NCBI RefSeq assembly: GCF_001011035.1 | Contig: NZ_CP011492.1 | Location: forward strand, 4,881,001-4,945,000 | DNA length: 64,000 nt | Reading direction: 5' to 3' | Origin: Streptomyces sp. CNQ-509 | GTDB lineage: Bacteria; Actinomycetota; Actinomycetes; Streptomycetales; Streptomycetaceae | Shown: one piece after another, positions 58,370-64,000 of the stretch | Layout: each line of letters opens with the position of its first letter | Position numbering within the stretch: position 1 is the first letter of the stretch | The notes under the pieces: generated by a model | What the model saw: only the letters and a program-made list of their open reading frames with translations | What the model was told of the DNA's origin: nothing | Databases searched by the model: none | Translations under genes and position numbers: made by a program

Positions 58370-58867
58370 GTGGCTGAGACCACCGCTGAGGCGCCCGTCG
58401 AGGACGTCGAGGAGTACACGACCGAGACGCCCGCCGAGGACTACACCACCGAGTCCGTCGCGGGGCGCTTCGGTGACCCGCAGCCGGCCGCGGGCACCGG
58501 CCGCCGCAAGAACGCCATCGCCCGGGTGCGCATCGTCCCGGGCTCGGGCAAGTGGAAGATCAACGGCCGCACCCTGGAGGGCTACTTCCCGAACAAGGTG
58601 CACCAGCAGGAAGTGAACGAGCCCTTCAAGGTGCTGGAGCTGGACGACCGTTACGACGTCGTCGCCCGCATCGCGGGCGGCGGCATCTCCGGCCAGGCCG
58701 GCGCGCTGCGTCTGGGCGTGGCCCGTGCCCTCAACGAGGCGGACGCGGACAACAACCGCGGCCCGCTGAAGAAGGCCGGCTTCCTCACCCGTGACGACCG
58801 CGCGGTCGAGCGGAAGAAGGCCGGTCTGAAGAAGGCACGTAAGGGAACGCAGTACAGCAAGCGCTGA
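58370..58867 (+). CDS. rpsI: 30S ribosomal protein S9
   Basis: 165 residues from GTG 58370, with GAGGAGA upstream. An acidic Thr/Glu-rich extension (to about residue 40), then GTGRRKNAIARVRIVPGSGK, NEPFKVLELDDRYDVVARIA, GGGISGQAGALRLGVARALN, and the tail KKAGLKKARKGTQYSKR whose last residues reach P-site tRNA. Confidence 0.98.
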   Translation: MAETTAEAPVEDVEEYTTETPAEDYTTESVAGRFGDPQPAAGTGRRKNAIARVRIVPGSGKWKINGRTLEGYFPNKVHQQEVNEPFKVLELDDRYDVVARIAGGGISGQAGALRLGVARALNEADADNNRGPLKKAGFLTRDDRAVERKKAGLKKARKGTQYSKR

Positions 58868-58894
58868 TCGATCATCGTACTGCTACTGTGCGCA

Positions 58895-58959
58895 GAAGCC
58901 GTCCGTGAACCCCCGTCGCCCGCCCGGAGGGCGGGCGACGGGGATCTGCGGACGGCTTC
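58895..58959 (+). terminator. Very strong terminator after rpsI
   Basis: A two-tier stem: outer GAAGCCGTCCG with CGGACGGCTTC (11 bp), inner CCCCGTCGCCCGCCC with GGGCGGGCGACGGGG (15 bp, loop GGA). Closes the rplM-rpsI unit. Confidence 0.95.
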
Positions 58960-59119
58960 TCGCCCCGGCGGCCCTCGGAGAGTTCTTCGGGAGGGCGCCG
59001 GGGCGCGCTTGTATGGTCGGCATACGGTCCGCGGGTATGGTCACGTGAGGACTTTTAACGGTCCGTAGCCGAACGTACTCGCTCAGAATTGAGCACTCGG
59101 GAGCACTCGGAGGAGATCA

Positions 59120-60484
59120 GTGGGACGACTCTTCGGCACCGATGGCGTGCGCGGCGTCGCCAACGCGGACCTCACCGCGGAGATGGCCCTCGGGCTGTCC
59201 GTGGCGGCGGCACACGTGCTCGCCATCGCCGACGCCGCCCAGCCGGCCGGCCAGCGCCCCAAGGCGGTGGTCGGGCGCGATCCGCGGGCGTCCGGAGAGT
59301 TCCTGGAGGCGGCCGTCGTCGCCGGACTGGCCAGCGCGGGCGTCGACGTGCTGCGCGTCGGCGTGCTGCCGACCCCCGCGGTCGCGTACCTCACCGGCGC
59401 GCTCGGCGCCGACCTCGGCGTGATGCTCTCCGCCAGCCACAACCCGATGCCCGACAACGGCGTGAAGTTCATCGCCCGCGGCGGCCACAAGCTCTCCGAC
59501 GAACTCGAAGACGAGATCGAGGAGCTCTACCACAAGCACGAGCGCGGCGAGCCCTGGGAGCGCCCGACCGGCGCCGGCGTCGGCCGCGTCCAGCGCTACG
59601 AGCAGGGCTTCGACCGCTACGTCGCCCATCTGCTGGGCGTCCTGCCGCACCGCCTCGACGGGCTCAAGGTCGTCGTCGACGGCGCCCACGGCGCCGCCGC
59701 CCGCGTCTCCCCGGAGGCGTTCCAGCGGGCCGGCGCCGAGGTGATCCCCATCGGCACGGAACCCACCGGCCTCAACATCAACGACGGCTACGGCTCCACC
59801 CACCTCGACCAGCTCAGCGCCGCCGTCGTCGAGCACGGCGCCGACCTCGGCATCGCCCACGACGGCGACGCCGACCGCTGCCTCGCCGTCGACGCCGCGG
59901 GCAAGGAGATCGACGGCGACCAGATCCTCGCCGTCCTCGCCCTCGGGCTGCGCGAGGCCGGCCGGCTGCGCAAGAACACCGTCGTCGCCACCGTCATGTC
60001 CAACCTCGGCTTCAAGCTCGCACTGGAGCGCGAGGGCGTGGACCTGATCCAGACCGCGGTCGGCGACCGCTACGTGCTGGAGGAGATGAAGCGCGGCGGC
60101 TACGCCCTCGGCGGCGAGCAGTCCGGCCACGTCATCGTCCTCGACCACGCCACCACCGGCGACGGCACCCTCACCGGCCTGCTGCTCGCCTCCCGGGTGG
60201 CCGCGAGCGGCCGGCCGCTGGCGGAGCTGGCGGCGGTGATGGACCGGCTGCCGCAGGTGCTGATCAACGTGCGGGACGTCGACAAGTCCCGGGTCGCCAG
60301 CGCCCCGGAGCTGCGCCAGGCCGTCCTGGAGGCGGAGCGCGAACTGGGCGCGACGGGGCGGGTGCTGCTGCGCTCGTCCGGTACGGAGCCGGTGGTGCGG
60401 GTCATGGTGGAGGCGGCCGACATCGACCAGGCGCGGTCGGTGGCGGGGAAGCTGGCGGACGTGGTGAAGTCGGCGCTGGGCTGA
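59120..60484 (+). CDS. glmM: Phosphoglucosamine mutase
   Basis: 454 residues from GTG 59120, with GGAGGAGATCA upstream. MGRLFGTDGVRGVANADLTA, the phosphoserine loop MLSASHNPMPDNG (Ser106), the metal loop HDGDADRCLAV (Asp248, 250, 252), GGEQSGHVI, and RSSGTEPVVRVMVEA. Converts glucosamine-6-P to glucosamine-1-P for UDP-GlcNAc and peptidoglycan. Follows rpsI as in other actinomycetes, with the strong terminator between. Confidence 0.97.
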   Translation: MGRLFGTDGVRGVANADLTAEMALGLSVAAAHVLAIADAAQPAGQRPKAVVGRDPRASGEFLEAAVVAGLASAGVDVLRVGVLPTPAVAYLTGALGADLGVMLSASHNPMPDNGVKFIARGGHKLSDELEDEIEELYHKHERGEPWERPTGAGVGRVQRYEQGFDRYVAHLLGVLPHRLDGLKVVVDGAHGAAARVSPEAFQRAGAEVIPIGTEPTGLNINDGYGSTHLDQLSAAVVEHGADLGIAHDGDADRCLAVDAAGKEIDGDQILAVLALGLREAGRLRKNTVVATVMSNLGFKLALEREGVDLIQTAVGDRYVLEEMKRGGYALGGEQSGHVIVLDHATTGDGTLTGLLLASRVAASGRPLAELAAVMDRLPQVLINVRDVDKSRVASAPELRQAVLEAERELGATGRVLLRSSGTEPVVRVMVEAADIDQARSVAGKLADVVKSALG

Positions 60485-60540
60485 GGCGGTTGCCGCAGCC
60501 GCAGCCGCAGTCGCTGTCGCCGTCGTTCCGGTTGCCGTTG

Positions 60541-60580
60541 CCGTACGCCGTACGGGGGGCCCGCCCCGTACGGCGTACGG
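60541..60580. terminator. Bidirectional terminator between convergent glmM and DUF389 genes
   Basis: CCGTACGCCGTACGGGG pairs perfectly with CCCCGTACGGCGTACGG, 17 bp around GGCCCG. Preceded by a tract of GCCGCA-like hexamers (60488-60535). Confidence 0.92.
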
Positions 60581-60583
60581 CCG

Positions 60584-61570
60584 TCAGAGCCGCCGCTGCG
60601 GGTGCTGCGCCGCGGCCCGGCTCTGCTGGAGGTGCTGGCCGAGCGTCTGCTCTGTGTGCCAGGCCCAGTACAGCTTCTGCGCCAGCAGCGTCAGCGTCCC
60701 GGCGACGACGATGCCCAGCAGGTTGAGCAGCAACTGCTCGGACGAGCCGCGCGCCTGGCCCCAGTCGCCGTAGCTGACGGCGACCGACGCGTTGGCCGCC
60801 GCCGGCACCGTCGTCACCGAGATCGCGACGCCCACCAGCGCCCCGGACTTCGACGACGTCAGCGACAGCGTGCCCACCGTGCCCGCCAGCAGCGCGACGA
60901 TGAACGAGAACCAGTCCGGCGCGAAGATGAACCCCGTCTGCGGTCGAACGGCTTCCAGATCCGTCTCCGTGAACAGCCCGAAGGCGTCCATCATCACGCT
61001 GAAGGCCACGGTCAGCACCATCGCCGCCGCGAACCCCGCGAGCAGCGCCGCCAGCGACCGCCCCACCAGCCGCGGCCGCCACTGCACCAGGGCCACGCAC
61101 AGCCCCGCCACCGGGCCGAACTCCGGCCCCACCGCCATCGCCCCGACGATGAGGATCGCGCTGTCGATCATCACGCCGCAGGCGGCGAGCAGCGTGGCGA
61201 CGCCGAGCATGGCGAGGTACGTGAGCGACAGCGTCGACTCCTCGTGCGTCTCCTCGACCAGCGACTCCCACACCACCGCGTCCGCCGCCTCGCCCGGCGC
61301 GGCCTCCTCGGCCTGGTCGGCGCGGCGCGAGAGCGTCAGGTCGACCTGGTCGACGCAGACCGCCCCCTCGTCGTACAGCCCGCGCACGCGCAGCTCCTGG
61401 AGCAGCTTGTCGGACGCTTCGCGGGCGATGTCGCAGAGCACGACGTCGCCCTCGGGGTCGAGGGAGGCGCCGCGGAGCACGGCGAGGTGGGCGGTGCCGA
61501 CGGTCTTGTGCAGGAGCCCGACGACCTCTGCGGTACGGGCGGCGGGGCACTGGATCCGCAGGTGCAGCAT
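60584..61570 (-). CDS. DUF389 family membrane protein
   Basis: 328 residues on the minus strand. The N-terminal about 75 residues form an alpha/beta domain (MLHLRIQCPAARTAEVVGLL, GDVVLCDIAREASDKLLQEL). Then six or so transmembrane helices (LTYLAMLGVATLLAACGVMI; AILIVGAMAVGPEFGPVAGL; LLNLLGIVVAGTLTLLAQKL). The GAMAVGPEFGPVAG motif is the DUF389 hallmark. A possible transporter or channel-like protein of unknown substrate. No clear ribosome binding site upstream. Confidence 0.9.
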   Translation of the reverse strand: MLHLRIQCPAARTAEVVGLLHKTVGTAHLAVLRGASLDPEGDVVLCDIAREASDKLLQELRVRGLYDEGAVCVDQVDLTLSRRADQAEEAAPGEAADAVVWESLVEETHEESTLSLTYLAMLGVATLLAACGVMIDSAILIVGAMAVGPEFGPVAGLCVALVQWRPRLVGRSLAALLAGFAAAMVLTVAFSVMMDAFGLFTETDLEAVRPQTGFIFAPDWFSFIVALLAGTVGTLSLTSSKSGALVGVAISVTTVPAAANASVAVSYGDWGQARGSSEQLLLNLLGIVVAGTLTLLAQKLYWAWHTEQTLGQHLQQSRAAAQHPQRRL

Positions 61571-61700
61571 GCGCCGAGGTTAGCGGGTGCCGGGAGGCGG
61601 GATTCCGCACAACCGTCCCACGGGACGGGCCCCGGGCGGCACGTACCCGCGGGACGCCCGGCCGCTGCCGGACCGGCGCCCCGCGGTGGCGTAGCGCGCG

Positions 61701-62675
61701 TCAGAGCTTGCGCAGGGAGAGGCGCTGGACCTTGTGGTCCGGGCCCTTGCGCAGGATGAGGGTGGCGCGGCCGCGGGTCGGGGCGATGTTCTGGCGCAGG
61801 TTGGGCTCGTTGATCGTGCGCCAGTTGCGTCTCCCGTACGCCATCGCCTCGGCCTCCGGCACCTCCGCGTAGCGGCGGAAGTACGACAGGGGGTTCTGGA
61901 AGGCCGTCTCGCGCAGCTTGCGGAACCGCTCGGCGTACCAGCGCTCGATGTCCTCGGTACGGGCGTCCACGTACACGCTGAAGTCGAAGAAGTCGGCGAG
62001 CGTGACGCGGGTGCGGCCGTCGCGGCCGGGGAGCGCGGGCTGGAGCACGTTGAGGCCCTCGACGATGAGTATGTCGGGGCGCTGCACCTTCAGCCGCTCG
62101 CCGGGGACGATGTCGTACGTGAGGTGGTCGTAGACGGGCGCGGTGACCTCGTCCTTCCCGGACTTCACGTCGGCGACGAAGCGGGTCAGCGCGCGGCGGT
62201 CGTACGACTCGGGGAAGCCTTTGCGCGCCATCAGCCCGCGGGCTTCGAGTTCGGCGTTGGGCAGCAGGAACCCGTCGGTGGTGACGAGTTCCACGCGCGG
62301 GTGCTCGGGCCAGCGCGCGAGCAGCGCCTGGAGCAGCCGCGCGACGGTGGACTTGCCGACGGCCACGCTGCCGGCGACGCCGATGACGAACGGGGTGCCG
62401 GCCTGGGGGCCCGCGGTCTCGCCGGGGCCGCGGAGGAAGGTGTGGACGGCGTCCCGCAGGCCGTGGGTGGCGCCGACGTAGAGGTTGAGCAGACGGGAGA
62501 GGGGCAGGTAGACCTCCCGCACCTCGTCGAGGTCGATCACGTCGCCGAGGCCGCGCAGCCGCTCGACCTCCGCCGCGGTCAGTGGCAGCGGGGTCCGGTC
62601 CCGCAGGGCGCTCCACTCGGCGCGGGAGAGGTCGACGTACGGGGAGGGACTGTGCGTGCTCGTCGGCGAGGCCAC
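61701..62675 (-). CDS. coaA: Pantothenate kinase, type I
   Basis: 324 residues on the minus strand from GTG 62675. P-loop VGVAGSVAVGKST-like at residues 99-109 (GVAGSVAVGKS), VTTDGFLLPNAEL, RKGFPESYDRRALTRF, APVYDHLTYDIVPGE, LIVEGLNVLQ, and the C-terminal NEPNLRQNIAPTRGRATLIL. It commits pantothenate to CoA synthesis and is feedback-regulated by CoA in the family. Lies near acpS, which uses CoA. Confidence 0.97.
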   Translation of the reverse strand: MASPTSTHSPSPYVDLSRAEWSALRDRTPLPLTAAEVERLRGLGDVIDLDEVREVYLPLSRLLNLYVGATHGLRDAVHTFLRGPGETAGPQAGTPFVIGVAGSVAVGKSTVARLLQALLARWPEHPRVELVTTDGFLLPNAELEARGLMARKGFPESYDRRALTRFVADVKSGKDEVTAPVYDHLTYDIVPGERLKVQRPDILIVEGLNVLQPALPGRDGRTRVTLADFFDFSVYVDARTEDIERWYAERFRKLRETAFQNPLSYFRRYAEVPEAEAMAYGRRNWRTINEPNLRQNIAPTRGRATLILRKGPDHKVQRLSLRKL

Positions 62676-62791
62676 GGGGACATTGTGCGCGGGGGCGCGG
62701 GGGGACGCGCGGGCGGGGCGTGTCCTGCCTCTAGGCCGGGGCCGGACGGAGGGTTAGGGTCCGGATGCGTATTCGAATCCAGGGGGCGAGA

Positions 62792-63058
62792 ATGTCAGTA
62801 ATGCAGACGGTTTGGCATGAGAGACGCAGACGGTTCGCGGCGGCGGACGCCCGGCGGCGGCGGGCCCGGGGCGCGCGCGAGGCGTTCGCGGGCCGGGTGA
62901 GGGGCGACCTGGCGGCGGAGCTGCCGGATGAGGACCTGGGGGAGGACCTGGTCGAGTCGCTCGACCTGTACCGCATGGGCAGCAAGCCGCGCTGCGAGGA
63001 AGTGGAGTACCTGGACCTGGTGCAGGAGGCGGTGGAACGGATGGCGTGGGGCAGATAG
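62792..63058 (+). CDS. Small hypothetical protein, Arg-rich N-terminus
   Basis: 88 residues from ATG 62792, with AGGGGGCGAG just upstream; ATG 62765 in frame is less well supported. Opening helix is strongly basic (HERRRRFAAADARRRRARGA), the C-terminal half acidic and helical (DEDLGEDLVESLDLYRMGSK). No family recognised; no membrane segment. Sits between coaA (divergent) and acpS (convergent). Codon bias is typical of the genome, which supports it being real. Confidence 0.55.
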   Translation: MSVMQTVWHERRRRFAAADARRRRARGAREAFAGRVRGDLAAELPDEDLGEDLVESLDLYRMGSKPRCEEVEYLDLVQEAVERMAWGR

Positions 63059-63078
63059 CCCCCTCGGTCGCCCCTGGG

Positions 63079-63453
63079 TCATCCTTCGGCGATGACGACG
63101 GCGGAGGCGACGCCGGCGTCGTGGCTCAGCGACACGTGCCAGGTACGCACCCCCAGCTCGGCGGCGCGCGCGGCGACGGTGCCGCGGACGCGGAGGTGGG
63201 GGCGCCCGTTGTCGTACACGCACACCTCGGCGTCGTGCCAGTGCAGCCCGGACGGCGCCCCCAGCGCCTTGGCCAGCGCCTCCTTGGCCGCAAACCGCAC
63301 CGCCAGCGAAGCGACCCCCCGCCGCCCGCCGTCGGGCAGCACCTGCTCCGCGGGCAGAAACAGCCGATCCGCCAGCTCCGGCGTCCGCTCCAACGCCGCC
63401 CCGAACCGCCCCACCTCGGCGACATCGATCCCGACCCCGACGATTCCACTCAT
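63079..63453 (-). CDS. acpS: Holo-[acyl-carrier-protein] synthase
   Basis: 124 residues on the minus strand from 63453 (MSGIVGVGIDVAEVGRFGAA). Mg-binding Asp10 in GIDVAEV and Glu58 in RFAAKEALAKALGAP; then GRPHLRVRGTVAARAAELGV and WHVSLSHDAGVASAVV, the end typical of AcpS. Transfers 4'-phosphopantetheine from CoA to ACPs of fatty acid and polyketide synthesis. The frame is open upstream, but family homology starts here. Confidence 0.96.
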   Translation of the reverse strand: MSGIVGVGIDVAEVGRFGAALERTPELADRLFLPAEQVLPDGGRRGVASLAVRFAAKEALAKALGAPSGLHWHDAEVCVYDNGRPHLRVRGTVAARAAELGVRTWHVSLSHDAGVASAVVIAEG

Positions 63454-63491
63454 GCGCGGCAGAGTAACGGGTGGGCACGCAGGCGCCGCGA

Positions 63492-63962
63492 TCACGGCAG
63501 CTCCGCACTGTCGGTGCGGCTGCTCACCGTCCCGTACAGGATGACCGCCCAGACGGTCTTGCCGATGCCCCCGGGGCGTGGCGTGACACCCCACGCGTCG
63601 GCCAGCGCATCGACGATCCGGAGCCCCCGGCCCTCCTCTGCGTCGTCGGGTGCGCGGGTGAGAACCGGGGGTGCGGGTTCGGCGTCGTCGACTTCGACTT
63701 GCAGCCGTCCGCCACCGCGGGTGACCCGTACGAAGAAGTGACGGCCGGGTACGTGGCCGTGGCGAACAGCGTTGCCCGCCAGTTCGGCCACGACCTGCAT
63801 GGCGTCCTGGATGGTCGTGGCGTCGACGCCCCAGCCGCCGAGGGTGTCGGCGATGTCCATGCGCGCCAGGTGAGCGGTGCGCGGGCTGGGTACGTACGTG
63901 CGTCCCCAGGTGGTGGACGGAGGGCCCGCGGGGGTGAGGGCGGCGGTGGGCGTGGTGGTCAT
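63492..63962 (-). CDS. Anti-sigma-like ATP-binding protein (HATPase_c_2)
   Basis: 156 residues on the minus strand from 63962, with GCGAGG 5 nt upstream. GHKL fold: N-box AELAGNAVRHG (LAGN replaces the usual LVTN), VEVDDAEPAPP as G1 with the usual Gly residues missing, and EEGRGLRIVDALADAWGV as G2. Likely an RsbW-type regulatory ATPase; the altered G1 may weaken nucleotide binding. No antisigma antagonist gene is in view; the window ends 38 nt upstream. Confidence 0.85.
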   Translation of the reverse strand: MTTTPTAALTPAGPPSTTWGRTYVPSPRTAHLARMDIADTLGGWGVDATTIQDAMQVVAELAGNAVRHGHVPGRHFFVRVTRGGGRLQVEVDDAEPAPPVLTRAPDDAEEGRGLRIVDALADAWGVTPRPGGIGKTVWAVILYGTVSSRTDSAELP

Positions 63963-64000
63963 GGTGCCTCGCTGGAGTGAACGCGGTGAGTAGCGGCGAC

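Noticed and set aside
61613..61628. CCGTCCC-AC-GGGACGG palindrome upstream of the DUF389 gene as a terminator
   Set aside because: The loop would be only 2 nt and it lies 5' of the gene, not after one; it could be an operator but nothing supports a specific one.

Overview
The window reads as chromosome from a high-GC actinomycete of the Streptomyces type. The evidence is strong G/C third-position bias, frequent GTG/TTG starts, and a gene order (secE-nusG-rplKA-two lipoproteins-rplJL-rpoBC, rpsL-rpsG-fusA-tuf, then S10-spc-alpha, truA, rplM-rpsI-glmM, coaA, acpS) that I recognise from Streptomyces coelicolor. The cues also include a DUF1707 protein, WhiJ/DUF397/ATPase-type genes and TTA codons confined to accessory genes. 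No tRNA, rRNA or CRISPR array was seen.

Layout. 1-5900: end of secE, nusG, rplK, rplA, two LppX/LprG-like lipoproteins, then rplJ-rplL behind a long leader. 5901-14057: a 614-nt regulatory spacer, then rpoB (TTG start) and rpoC. 14329-19531: a DUF1707 membrane protein, then the str operon rpsL-rpsG-fusA and tuf. 19789-24336: a compact six-gene accessory operon: lipoprotein, Sec-secreted protein, small helical WXG100-size protein, WxG-motif protein with hydrophobic segments, membrane protein and acidic protein. Two of its genes carry TTA (bldA-type) codons and part of it has clearly lower GC. 24572-29400: a GNAT acetyltransferase translationally coupled to a second IF-1, endonuclease V, a patch of gene debris, a cupin regulator with a RidA-family enzyme, and an LLM-class flavin oxidoreductase. 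29401-31463: about 2 kb with no convincing gene, made of nested repeats. Two roughly 180-bp inverted arms enclose about ten 54-nt repeats and about four 133-nt repeats. 31464-33217: a WhiJ-like XRE regulator with a DUF397-like partner, divergent from an anti-sigma-like ATPase. 33787-43514: rpsJ to rplO. 43711-50857: secY, adk, map, infA, rpmJ, rpsM, rpsK, rpsD, rpoA, rplQ. 50940-57623: truA, a GH3 lipoprotein, an NAD-dependent epimerase, a membrane-anchored hypothetical and an ABC-F ATPase. 57884-63962: rplM-rpsI, glmM, a DUF389 membrane protein, coaA, a small hypothetical, acpS and a second anti-sigma-like ATPase.

Most of the window is the core gene-expression machinery of the cell: RNA polymerase, NusG, 29 complete ribosomal protein genes, EF-G, EF-Tu and IF-1. 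It also holds the protein-export channel and early cell-wall and CoA/ACP priming enzymes. Accessory DNA sits mainly in one gap, between tuf and rpsJ. Regulatory structure is readable: several near-consensus vegetative promoters, strong GC-rich hairpin terminators, and a near-identical 31-nt hairpin element shared by the leaders of the rpsL and rpsJ operons.

Limits: all calls come from reading the sequence and recalled family knowledge. No database search, alignment program or folding program was run.
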